64,000 bases of DNA, from assembly GCF_024139115.2 (NCBI RefSeq), contig NC_085141.1, forward strand, positions 32,007,242 through 32,071,241, given 5' to 3'. The notes beneath the pieces are model-generated. The model was given only the letters and a program-made list of their open reading frames with translations, did no database searches and was not told the DNA's origin. Position 1 is the first letter of the stretch, and every line of letters starts with the position of its first letter. The position numbers were made by a program, and so were the translations under genes. Source of the DNA: Armigeres subalbatus. Lineage: Eukaryota; Arthropoda; Insecta; Diptera; Culicidae. Shown in pieces: positions 33,594 to 44,283 of the stretch.

Positions 33594-35700
33594 GGCCACT
33601 CCTGGTACATGCAAAGTGCCCCCGGGGAACCCGCAGGAGAGGACATTTCCGTTTTAGCACCAAAATATGCCGTGCGGCGGCTCTTTCGTCATGATTTTCC
33701 ACCAAACAGATGGTTATGCGCTTGAAATCGATAAGTGATCACATTGGCCACTCCTGGTACATGCAAGATGCCCCCGGAGAATCCGCAGGAGGGGACATTT
33801 CCGTTTTAGCACCAAAATATACCGTGCGGCGGCTCTTTTGTCATGGTTTTCCACCAAACAGATGGTTATGCGCTTGAAATCGCTAAATGACCACATTGGC
33901 CACTCCTGGTACATACAAGGTGCCCCGGGGAACCCGCAGGAGGGGACATTTCCGTTTTAGCACCAAAATATGCCGTGCGGCGGCTCTTTTGTCATGGTTT
34001 TCCACCAAACAGATGGTTATGCGCTTGAAATCGCTAAATGACCACATTGGCCACTCCTGGTACATACAAGGTGCCCCGGGGAACCCGCAGGAGGGGACAT
34101 TTCCGTTTTAGCACCAAAATATACCGTGCGGCGGCTCTTTTGTCATGGTTTTCCACCAAACAGATGGTTATGCGCTTGAAATCGATAAGTGACCACATTG
34201 GCCACTCCTGGTACATACAAGGTGCCCCGGGGAACCCGCAGGAGGGGACATTTCCGTTTTAGCACCAAAATATGCCGTGCGGCGGCTCTTTTGTCATGAT
34301 TTTCCACCAAACAGATGGTTATGCGCTTGAAATCGCTAAATGACCACATTGGCCACTCCTGGTACATACAAGGTGCCCCGGGGAACCCGCAGGAGGGGAC
34401 ATTTCCGTTTTAGCACCAAAATATACCGTGCGGCGGCTCTTTTGTCATGGTTTTCCACCAAACAGATGGTTATGCGCTTGAAATCGATAAGTGACCACAT
34501 TGGCCACTCCTGGTACATACAAGGTGCCCCGGGGAACCCGCAGGAGGGGACATTTCCGTTTTAACACCAAAATATGCCGTGCGGCGGCTCTTTTGTCATG
34601 ATTTTCCACCAAACAGATGGTTATGCGCTTGAAATCGCTAAATGACCACATTGGCCACTCCTGGTACATACAAGGTGCCCCGGGGAACCCGCAGGAGGTA
34701 ACATTTCCGTTTTAGCACCAAAATATGCCGTGCGGCGGCTCTTTTGTCATGATTTTCCACGAAACAAATGGTTATGCGGTTGAAATCGATAAGTGATCAC
34801 ATTGGCCACTCCTGGTACATGCAAGGTGCCCCCGGGGAATCCACAGGAGGGGAAATTTCCGTTTTAGCACCAAAATATACCGTGCGGCGGCTCTGTCGTC
34901 ATGATTTGCCACAAAATAGATGAGAATGCGCTTGAAATCGATAAAAGACCACATTGGCCACTCCTGGTACATACAAGGTACCCCGGGGAACCCGCAGAAG
35001 GAGACATTTCCGTTTTAGCACCAAAATATGCCGTGCAGCGTCTCTTTCGTCATGATTTTCCACAAAAAAAAGGTGATTATGCTCTTGAAATCGATAAGTG
35101 ACCACATTGGAAACGCCTGGAACCTATGAGGGTCCCCAGGGAATTCGTAGAAGGGGACATTTGCATTTTTACATCAATATAAGCCGTGCGGCGGCTCTTT
35201 TGGTGTTTTCTCATCAAACAGATGGACGCGCGCTCGAAATCGATAAGTGACCACATTGGCTACATTTGAAACCTATGAGGCTTCCTCGGAGAACACGGAG
35301 AACACATTTCCATTTTTACACCAACATATGTCATGCGGCGGCTCTTTCGTCGTGATTTTCGTCCAAATAGGTGCCCTCGAAATCGATTATTGACATATTT
35401 TCCACCTTTAGAACCTATGAGGTGCCCCCGGGAGCCCGTAGAAGAGTACATTTCCATTTTGACACCAAAATATGCCGTGCGGTGGCTCTTTGTTATTTTT
35501 TATCATTGGTCATGTGCTTTGAGTTGATTAGTGATATTGTCTACTCTTGGAATCTTTGAGATGCCCTGCGAACCCGTAGGAGAGGACATTTTCATGGTTA
35601 TATCAAATGTACTGGCCGCTTGCGGCAGCTGTATCTTCCACAAGTCTTCAAAAAGTTGGTTATGCGCTTGAAATTGTTCTTCATTTGAAATTGAGTACTG
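33594..35700 (+). repeat. 151-bp tandem array, left arm, about 14 units
   Basis: Unit: 'gccactcctggtacatacaa' ... 'gaacccgcaggaggggacat' ... 'ccgtgcggcggctcttttgt' ... 'gatggttatgcgcttgaaat' ... 'gaccacattg'. Units from 33898 to 34800 are nearly identical; those from 35100 inwards are diverged and vary in length. The repeated 60-74-residue frames are artefacts. Neighbouring units alternate in type, giving a 302-bp higher-order period around 34050-34654. Confidence 0.9.
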
Positions 35701-36340
35701 AGTCAAATTAAAAAAATAGTTTCTGGGCTACTGTGATGATTCCTTCGAACAGCTCTATAAGGATTTTCTATTCCGCATCTAGATATTACCATTAGTCGAT
35801 GGTCCCTTCAATATCGACTCATAGAAGTTTGAGGTTTTCACCGATCACCGTGGACAATGATATGAAAACGCAACATTTTGATATAAAAAAATCTCTCCTT
35901 CTGCGAGACTCCTGCGGGTACCTTGTAGGTTTTAGATATTATGTTCAGAATGAATGACCTATTTGATAGAAAAAAAAACAAGATTAAACTACCTAGTGGT
36001 GATGGTGCCTTTATCGCTCGTTCAAAAGGGTTGAGAAATATATAAGAAAAGTCTAATATAGCAGTAATAGGTAGATAGTTCTTATTTTTCATATTTGTTT
36101 ATTTGCATTCTAAAATTTTGAGCATAAGTGCCAGAAAAGTAATTTTCCCATGCAGCTGCTGATATTAGTATTTTGGCCATAACTTCGGAGCCCATAGTCC
36201 GATCTGGCCAATTTTCAATAGGAAACAATAGGGTAAAATTTTCGTCGAATGCTATTTACTGCGAGTAATTCGGTTGAGGAAAAGTTCCTAAAAAGTGAGT
36301 GAGATTTTGTGTGCACAGACACTTTCAATGGATTCTTCAC
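35701..36340. other. central spacer of the foldback element
   Basis: Neither array unit nor known repeat. 'cgttcaaaagggttgagaaat' and 'ggccataacttcggagcccata' are unclassified. Any transposase gene would be expected here, but no domain-bearing open frame is present. Confidence 0.4.
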
Positions 36341-36379
36341 GGCACTCCACAATTACCGAAACTGGGTCTGGGGTTCCCC

Positions 36380-38735
36380 CAGGTTTATATTAGATTTCAA
36401 GAGCATAACCAACTATTTGATGGAAAATTATAGTGAAAGAGCCGCTGCACGGCATGTCTTTAAGGGCCGATGTCCACGTAAAGTATTTTCACGCTGCTTG
36501 CACGTAAACGTATGCACGACTACATTTGATGCCGGGTACCTTGCGTGGACGCGGCGTGCACGCAGCTTGAAAACACGCTACGTGGCCATCGGCCTTAAGT
36601 AAGAGTAAGCACGGAAATGTCCTCTCCTATGAGCTCCACGACGGTACTTCATAGGTTCCAAAATGGAAAATGTGGTCACTACCGAAATGAATCGGTATAA
36701 AAACGGAAATGTCACCATCTACGGGTTCTCCGTGGGCGTTTAATTGGTTCCAAGAGTGGCTAATGTGGTCACTTATCGATTTCAAGCGCATAATAATCTA
36801 TTGTGTGGAAAATTATGACGAAAGAGCCGCCGCACGGCATATTTTGGTGCTAATACGGAAATGTCCCTTTCTACGGGTTCCCCGGGGGCACCTCATAGGT
36901 TCCAAGAGTGGCCAATGTGGTCAATTATCGATTTCGAGCTGAATAACCATCTCATTGGTAGGAAAACACACCAAAAGAGTCGCCGCACGGCATATTTTGG
37001 TGCTAAAACGGAAATGTCCCCTCCGGCGGGTTCCTGGGGGCCCCTGTAAGGTTCCAAGAGTGGCCAATGTGGTCACTTATCGATTTCACTTGCATAATTA
37101 TCTATTTTGTGGAAAATCATGACGAAAGAGCTGCCGCACGACATATGTTGGTGTTAAAACGGAAATGTCCTCTTTTACGGATGCCCCGAGGGCACCACAT
37201 AGGCTCCAAGAGTAGGCAATGTGGTCACTTATCGTTTTTGAGCTGAATAACCATCTCTTTGATGAGAAAACACACCGCAAGAGTCGCCGCACGGCATATT
37301 CCAGTGTCAAACGGAAATGTCCCTTTCTACGGGTTCCCCAAGGGCACCTCATAGGTTCAAGAGTGGCCAATGTGGTCACTTATTTATTTCGAGCAAATAA
37401 CCATCTCTTTGGTGGGAAAATATACCGAAAGAGTCGCCGCTCGGCATATTTCGGTGTTAAAACGGAAATATCCCATTGGACGGGTTCCCTGGGGGCCTCT
37501 CATAGGTCCCAGGCGTTGCCAATGTGGTCACTTATCGATTTGAAGCGCATAATCATCTATTTTGTGGAAAATCATGACGAAAGAGCCGCCGCACGACATA
37601 TTTCGGTGTCAAACGGAAATGTCCCTTCCTACGGGTTCCCCAAGGGCACCTCATAGGCTCCAAGAGTGGCCAATGTGGTCACTTTGCGATTTCGAACGCA
37701 TTATCATCTATTTTGTGGAAAATCATGACGAATGAGCCACCGCACGGCATATTTTGGAGTTTAAACGGAAATATTCCTTTCTACGAATTCCCCGAGGACA
37801 CCTCATAGGCTTCAAGAGTGGCCAATGTGGTCACTTATCGATTTCGAGCGCATAATCATCTATTTTGTGGAAAATCATGACGAAAGAGCCGCAGCACCGC
37901 ACATTTTGGTGCCAGAACGGAATTGTCCTCTCCTACGGGTTCCCCGGGGGCACCTTGCATATACAAGGAGTGGCCAATGTGATCATTTATCGATTTCAAG
38001 CGCATGACCATCTGTTTGGTGGAAAATCATGATAAAAGAGCCGCCACACGGCATATTTTGGTGTTAAAACGGAAATGTCCCCTTTTACGGGTTCCCCGAG
38101 GGCACCTCATAGGCTCCAAGAGTGGCCAATGTGGTTACTTAGCGATTTCGAGCGCATTCTCATCTATTTTGTGGAAAATCATGACGAATGAGCCACCGCA
38201 CGGCATATTTTGGAGTTTAAACGGAAATATTCCTTTCTACGGGTTACCCAAGGGCACCTCATAGGTTCCAAGAGTGGCCAATGTAGTCAATTATCGATTT
38301 CGAGCACATAATCATCTATTTTGTGGAAAATCATGACGAAAGAGCTGTCGCACGACATATTTTGTTGTTAAAACGGAAATGTCCCCTTTAACGGGTTCCC
38401 CGGGGGCTCCTCATAGGCTCCAAGAGTGGCCAATGTGGTCACTTATCGATTTAGAGCGCATTATCATCTATTTTGTGGAAACTCATGACGACAGGGCTGC
38501 CGCACGGCATATTTTGGTGCTCAAACGGAAATGTCCCTTCCTGCGGGTTCCCCGGGGGCACCTTGCATGCACCAGGAGGGGCCAATGTGGTCACTTATCG
38601 ATTTCAAGCGCATAACCATCTGTTTGGTGGAAAATCATGACGAAAGAGCCGCCGCACGGCATATTTTGGTGCTAAAACGGAAATGTCCCCTCCTGCGGGT
38701 TCCCCGGGGGCACTTTGCATGTACCAGGAGTGGCC
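36380..38735 (-). repeat. 151-bp tandem array, right arm (inverted), about 14-15 units
   Basis: Reverse-orientation units: 'caagagtggccaatgtggtc', 'acttatcgatttcgagcgca', 'gaaaatcatgacgaaagagc', 'cgccgcacggcatattttgg', 'acggaaatgtcccctcctac', 'gggttccccgggggcacctc'. Units next to the outer arm (38530-38735) resemble the homogenised left units; those towards the centre are diverged. Confidence 0.9.
36464..36594. mobile_element. 131-bp MITE with TTAA target site
   Basis: Ends 'gggccgatgtccacgta' and 'tacgtggccatcggcc' with inner 'ttttcacgctgc' / 'gcagcttgaaaa' are inverted repeats, flanked on both sides by TTAA (36460-36463 and 36595-36598). The surrounding sequence is a right-arm satellite unit. 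A TTAA target points to a piggyBac-type non-autonomous element. Confidence 0.85.
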
Positions 38736-39168
38736 ACTTTCATCGGATGTCCTCTCATGGACCATACATTACCATTTTAAGAGAATCTATGAAGAATTAG
38801 CGATTGAAAGGCATATATGGAGCGATTGTTATGCTCCCCTTATATGACCGACAAGGTCCCCGTGGAAGTCGTTTCCCGGTGGCCATTGTTTCCAGAACCA
38901 GCATATCACCACATAGCCACAAAATTGATGAGTTTATCTTTCGAACGGTATATAAACTTTGTAATTCGGTTATAATTTGACTGTTTTATAAGCATTTACA
39001 TTTCTGGGTCAATATGACCCCAACATCTTATTCGTAAGTTTTTTCTAATATCCGAAGAAGGTTAAGCATTAGGGAGAAAATATTACGTTCTGTGTATGCC
39101 TTCCACAATCACCTTAAAATGAAGAAAAGCAAGCAGGGAGATGGAAAACGGAGCAGTTCCACTACCTA

Positions 39169-39699
39169 CAGTGACCTGCATAATAAAAAGCCCACTTGCT
39201 GTTTCTCATACAAAATGGTCAACTTTGGAGATCTAGATCTCGATTGCGTGTGAACCAATTTTGCTGAAAATTTTTCGTTTCGTTTCGACTATATTGATTC
39301 ATAGGGTAAAAGATTTTCGCGTAATACCAAAGCGATTTTTTTGGCAAAAAATTTATTTTATAATATCTTGAAAACTACAACTCTTAGTGTACAAGTATAT
39401 TTCGCAAACTTTTTTGTATTGCCAAAATACGCGTTTTTTACTGAATAAGTCATCAGTTTGCAACCTATAGAATTCAAGATATTTAAAAAATAAATTTTTG
39501 CAAAAAAATTCATTTTGGTATTACCGCAATAATTTTATACCCTATGAATCAATATGGTCGGAACTCAGGTGTGGTAAAATTCTGAGCACTGGTCAAATTT
39601 TCAGCAAAATTGGTTCACACGCAATCGAGATCTAGATCTCAAAAGTTGACCATTTTGTATGAAAAACGGCTAGTGGGCTTTTTATTATGCCGGTCACTG
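39169..39699. mobile_element. 531-bp MITE with TA target site
   Basis: Ends 'cagtgacctgcataataaaa' + 'agcccact' and 'agtgggct' + 'ttttattatgccggtcactg' are inverted repeats, extending inwards through 'atggtcaact', 'gagatctagatctcgattgcg' and 'ccaattttgctgaaaat'. Flanked by TA (39167-39168 and 39700-39701). Long arms (over 130 bases) and no coding potential; Tc1/mariner-like. Confidence 0.85.
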
Positions 39700-39701
39700 T
39701 A

Positions 39702-41610
39702 GCGCCAAATGAAAAAAATATTGCTTCGTAAGATTGGGTGCATTTCATGCCTAACGGGGTATACCCGATTAAGAATACCATAAGCAATTATTCGGTATTG
39801 ACATGTTCACCTCTTTTCCATAATCGCAATTCGATTACTCCCAATCGGAAGGCTTTTAAATTTGCATTTCGAGCTACCTATCAGGAATGTCCATTGCATT
39901 GCTATGCAAAATTAATAAACAAGATGAGTAAACCCTAAATAGCGCTTCGATACCAGGAAATATTAGCTTCAATACCGGCATTGAACAGCCTCTCACCTGC
40001 CTATAGGACTGCTTGTCAAAGGGAAATGAAGCAATTTATATGATTTCCAATAGACTCATCAAACGCACCGTCCGGCCTGGGCAATGAATCAAACATGAAC
40101 GTATGACGTCAATCCGCGATGCGCCCAACGACTCTGCCGGACTGGCTGGAATAATTGCAATCTTCTTTGCTGTCACTGATGTCGCCAGCGTGCCGATTAC
40201 CGCAATCATCCTCCTGGACGATGCACTATTCTTGCAGCTGCTGCAGCGGCACCCCGCCGAACAATATTTAAATTATTTTCAAGTGCCCATTGTGCAATGC
40301 ACCGGACAAGGAACTGATGAATTATGAATTAAAGAGCTGCTCATCAGTTTCTCGGTTAAATCTTCATCCATTTGGAATTCTACAGCATGCGTTGCGTTTT
40401 AATAACCAAGGATTTATGGCAAACCGTAAAGTAGCCTCGAAAAGTTGAAGCACTTCCCATCTTGTTTATTTGCCGAACTAGATAAATGGCGGGGATTGGC
40501 GAAAACACGAAAATATGAAATTTGTGCTGAATCACAGGCCGACAATACAATTTATGTGACTGCGTGGGCATCTGTGACGTAAATTGGACCTGTTCATCGG
40601 GGGTCACAATCGGCGACAACAAGCATAATTTGCACTTATGATGGCGGGGTTGTGCTATTTAGATTGTGTCCGTATTGGAAATTTCCGGTGGTCAAAACAT
40701 ATTTAAAAGAACGTGCCACTTGATGTAAAAACGTGTAAAAAGTGCATCCCATGGTAATCGTAGAAATTCAGAGGATTCTTCGATCTTTAGTAAATAACTA
40801 TGCATCAATGTTTTCAAGAGCCCAACGACCACCACAAAATGGTTGACGCGATTTTTGACCTTTGAAGGCTACATTTGTTTATTTCCTGTGAAAATTTGTT
40901 TGTTTAGGTGAATCACATAGCAGCACTCTTTGCTCATGTACCGGTACCGCATTCATTAAAATCCCGAACATGACTCATATTCCGAACATTATTGTCATTT
41001 CAGCGCCATAAAGCGAAACATATTCAATCATTTCGTAAATATGCAGAATCAAGATAAAAGTAGAAACGGCTGCTGGAGGGTGAGTGAGTTCGGGAAAGGA
41101 TGGGCACATATTTGGACACAACAACGAACGCCAATTTCCCACGATTCGATTATGATGCAGCGCGCATGTTAAATCTGTAAAACTTAAACACCAGACCCGA
41201 TGTCGCCGACTGAACTGAACGATGTCCGTTCATGGCCAATGGCCCGGTTTTGGTGATAAACAACCAGTTGATTCAGATGTTTCTTTAGTTGGGTTTGTTT
41301 TGCTTCATTCAGCTGACTTTCAGTTCAGACTCGGGCCGGGTGATAAAAATGAAATTGCGGCGACGCTAACTGAAGGCCGTTTACATTTCCAACCGATAGG
41401 AATGCCAAATATTGACACAAGTGATGCATTATTAGGGAATTTGTAGAATGTATATGCAAGTTAGCAGAGATGCATATGAATCAGCAAATGAAAAATTTCT
41501 ACACATATTTGTATTGGCATAATTTAATAGAGAGCTAATAAGTAGCGTTTAACGTCAAGCAATAAAATTATATGGTTTTTAAATTTTCTATAGAGAAAAC
41601 CAAATTTATT
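39702..41610. other. largely unique DNA; possible regulatory or intronic island
   Basis: No repeat family recognised over about 39.9-41.45 kb. Open frames of 74-80 residues (40103-40327, 40380-40622, 41222-41446) lack domains. The stretch 40060-40330 is GC-richer ('ctgcagcggcaccccgccga'). Similar in character to 28.0-29.1 kb. No promoter or exon can be defended. Confidence 0.35.
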
Positions 41611-41614
41611 TTCC

Positions 41615-41756
41615 CTTGTCATAAGACGAGTTTGTACAATCCCATTTAATTCCACCACGTACGTATTACGCACCAGATACGTATTTCGACATCAACAGTA
41701 AGGTCGTCATCAGTGGTGGAATTAAATTGGATTGTATAAACTCGTCTTATGACAAG
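41615..41756 (-). ncRNA. hairpin with hammerhead-ribozyme-like core
   Basis: 41615-41658 and 41713-41756 are complementary at 42 of 44 positions. Between them, on the minus strand, lie CTGATGA (41713-41707), a 'gacc...gtc' stem, GAAA (41687-41684), then 'tacgtatc' and TGGTG (41675-41671), which pairs with CACCA (41718-41714) just before CTGATGA. The order stem I, CUGANGA, stem II, GAAA, short stem III, AUC, stem I is that of a type I hammerhead. One C sits between CUGAUGA and stem II, and stem II is weak, so activity is uncertain. It resembles the ends of the neighbouring Penelope-like elements. Confidence 0.5.
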
Positions 41757-41934
41757 TGAAGACATTGCACTAAAAATGTCAACATAATTTTCTTAACAAA
41801 TTTATTTTGTTTTTTCGTAAACATTATTCAATTAATATTCAGTTATATTTAAATGGTCACGAAATATAACAAGTTTTGATTTATAAATAACTTTGTACAG
41901 AAAAATATATTAAGCTCTTTTAGTGGAATGTATT
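41757..41934. other. short AT-rich spacer
   Basis: Unclassified DNA between the hairpin and the Penelope-like 3' end. Confidence 0.3.
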
Positions 41935-41997
41935 AAACCGTCTAAGACGAATTAAGTACTGTCCATTTAATTCCACTAGTTAATTTTCGTTATCTTT

Positions 41998-42040
41998 GCA
42001 GATACGTATTTCGACCACAACTGTGTGGTCGTCTTCAGTG
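41998..42040 (-). ncRNA. hammerhead-like motif at Penelope-like 3' end
   Basis: Minus strand: CTGAAGA, one C, stem II GACCACA/TGTGGTC (7 bp, perfect), GAAA, then 'tacgtatc'. Penelope-like elements are known to carry minimal hammerhead ribozymes with very short stem III. The conserved core is here; stem I is poorly supported. Confidence 0.55.
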
Positions 42041-42148
42041 TCTTGTACTTGACTCGACTTGAAGAAAACAATCGCAACTTACACTATTTATACTACGCTA
42101 GGTACCTAATCTAATCTACTACTTTATTTACCTATACAGTAAATTACT

Positions 42149-44280
42149 TTATTGTTTAGGTAGAAACTTGAAGAGCCAAGAGCTGCCATTTCCCTGATCC
42201 TTATTCAACAGCGCTGTTTGTACCTGTCGGTGGATTTCCAAACTCTCAGCTACATCGAGTTTCCATGGGGAAGAGACATTTCTTAAGATTTTAATATTTG
42301 ATGCCGTAATTGGGTGATTTTCCTTATACACATGCTCTGCTACCTTAGATCTAAATTCGTAATGTAATCCCTTATCGTTTTCTCTTTTCGCCTTACTCAC
42401 TTCCGCCATATGTTCCTTGAACCTTATATCTAATGATTTTTTTTGTTTGGCCTACATAGATTTTTTCACATTGGGAACAACTTATCTTATAAACGCCTGC
42501 CTTATTCAACATTTCTACTTTATCCTTCGTTGAACCCAATAGAGACTTGAGTTGGTTGCTTCTACTGGAGAATACTAGATCGATGCCGAATTTCCTTAGT
42601 CGATGGCGTAGCTGGTTGGTGATGTGTTTATCATATGGGACCGAAACTCTTTTCAGCGGCTCCTCTATCGGTGTCAGCGTTGTATGTCCATTTCGTCGTA
42701 GGGTCCTTTCCTTCTTGTTGATGATCGCTCGTATAGTCCTCTCCTGGTATCCGTTGATCTTCGCTGTTTCCAAGATGTATTGTAGTTCCTTCGTTTTTCC
42801 TTCTTCGCTCAGGGGTATCGTCTGCATCCTGTGGATCATGTGATGAAATGCTGCCATTTTATGTTGGTACGAATGGTTTCGATGTATATGGGATGACTCT
42901 CATGGTGTTCGTGGGCTTCCTGTAGATTTCGCGGCTCAACGTTGAATTTGGATCCCTGATGACTAGTAGATCCAAGAAAGGTAGTTTACCTTCTTTTCCT
43001 CTTCGAAAGTAAATTTGATGTCCTTATGCACGTTGTTTATCCTTCCAAAATCCTGGGTAGATCCTTTCGGTTGATGATGCTGAAAATGTCGTCGACGTAT
43101 CTCCACCACTTCTGGGGTAGTATTCCTTGTTCTTGTAGGTTGTTCTCCAGATTCGCCATGAACAGTTCGCACAAAAACGGTGATAGCGGATTTCCCATCG
43201 GTGCTCCTTTCGTCTGTTTGTAGTAGTTGTCACGAAATGTGAAGTAGTTCTCCGTCATGCATAGCCTTGCCAGATTTAGGTACATCTTCACCTTTCCTCG
43301 CCATGTTGTTTCCGTCCTTTGTGTTAGCAGCCAATCCTCTAGAAGATTCAGAGCATCTTTCACTGGAACGCTGAGAACAATGCTGCTACGTCGAATGATA
43401 CCATTATGTCCTCTTCTTCGATGTGTCCTGATTCAACAGCTTCTGGGCGAACTCCTGGGTGTTGATGACTGACCTGCTGGGGAATGGTTTCGGCATACTT
43501 TTGGAACTCCTGTACCAACCATTTGGCTATGTTTTGGGTAGGGGAACCCACTGATGAAACTATCTCTCGCATCTCCTTGCCGGGTTTATGGATTTTTGGT
43601 AGTCCTTTAATCCTAGGTAGAACCGGGTTTACTGTCTTCACTCGGGCTTCTCCGATGATCGCCTTACCTCCTTTATTGTTTTGTCCGTGAGTCGTATTAA
43701 TGCTGGTAGCGGATCCACTCTCAAATGTCTATAAGGTCCTCCGTTGATGATTTTCGTCGTCATCTGTTCGTCGTAGTCCTCTTTATCCATTACCACTACT
43801 GCGTTTCCCTTATCGGCTTTACATAGTATACTGGTTTTCCTTAAGCTCCTTTAGAATCCTCCTTTCGTCATGGTTCGTTGTCCCGTGCCGTCCTTCTTTG
43901 ATGGCGTCTGCCACGATGTTCCTCGCTGTATTTTGATCCTGTTGCTCGATGTTTCGGGAAATCGCTGTCTCCATGTCCACGATGATCTGTTCCACGTCTG
44001 ATTTCTGTGATCGCATACCCCCAGTCCCTTGTTGAGGTGAGCTAGTTGTTCCTCCGTAAACTGCTGTGTCGAACGGTTCACGACGAATCCTTCGATGATC
44101 TGTACGGTGGGTTTGTCAGTACGGATTTCCTCTGCTGATTTCACTCGCAATTTGTTCAGTTTTTTCCTGTGCAGTCTCCGCTTCCGGTCTGATTCACATT
44201 CTTCTGCCCTCTTTACCTTCTTCAAAAACAGGTCGAATGATTCCGGGTTATCCTTCGCTAACTTCAAATGCATATTGTAG
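42149..44280 (-). pseudogene. Penelope-like RT/GIY-YIG polyprotein, frameshifted
   Basis: RT motifs in order: IKGLPKIHKPG, EEEDIMVSFDVAALF (motif A), QTKGAPMGNPLSPFLCELF (motif B), WWRYVDDIFSI (motif C with the catalytic DD) and LPFLDLLVI. Downstream is the GIY-YIG nuclease of Penelope-like elements: GVYKISCSQCEKIYVGQTKK, with FRSKVAEHVYKENHPI further on. These motifs separate Penelope-like elements from LINEs and LTR elements. Reading needs several frame changes (near 42410, 42860, 43030, 43360, 43640, 43860), mostly single-base indels, so this copy cannot make the full enzyme as assembled. Compared with the other three copies in the window, some indels may be sequencing errors. Confidence 0.85.
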
Positions 44281-44283
44281 CAC

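Larger units (their letters stand above)
33283..39046. mobile_element. 5.8-kb foldback element with satellite-built arms
   Basis: The outer left DNA 33283-33590 is the reverse complement of 38742-39046: 'cgaataagatgttagggtca' against 'gaccccaacatcttattcg', 'aatgtaaatgcttataaaac', 'ggccaccgggaaacgacttc', 'ggtaatgtatggtccatgag'. Inside each outer arm is a tandem array of 151-bp units, inverted between arms (33594-35700 and 36600-38735), with about 0.9 kb of other DNA in the centre. This is the architecture of Drosophila FB-type or Galileo-type foldback transposons. No transposase is visible, so the class is not fixed. Clear target duplications were not found next to the proposed ends. Confidence 0.8.
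41935..44282 (-). mobile_element. Penelope-like retroelement, left (minus) copy of inverted pair 1
   Basis: Contains, in minus-strand order, an N-terminal region (Lys/Arg-rich, MHLKLAKDNPESFDLFLKK), the reverse transcriptase, a linker, a GIY-YIG endonuclease and a 3' untranslated end with the hammerhead-like motif at 42001-42038. 41935-42148 is the exact inverted counterpart of 46100-46313, defining the outer ends of the pair. Confidence 0.85.

Noticed and set aside
33714..35105. Many 60-74-residue frames of the MYQEWPMWS and MTTLATPGTYK types
   Set aside because: Identical short frames recur every 151 or 302 bases in the satellite array on both strands; no evidence of coding.
31706..38735. 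CRISPR-like array
   Set aside because: Tandem units are directly adjacent with no unique spacers, and the genome is evidently an insect's.
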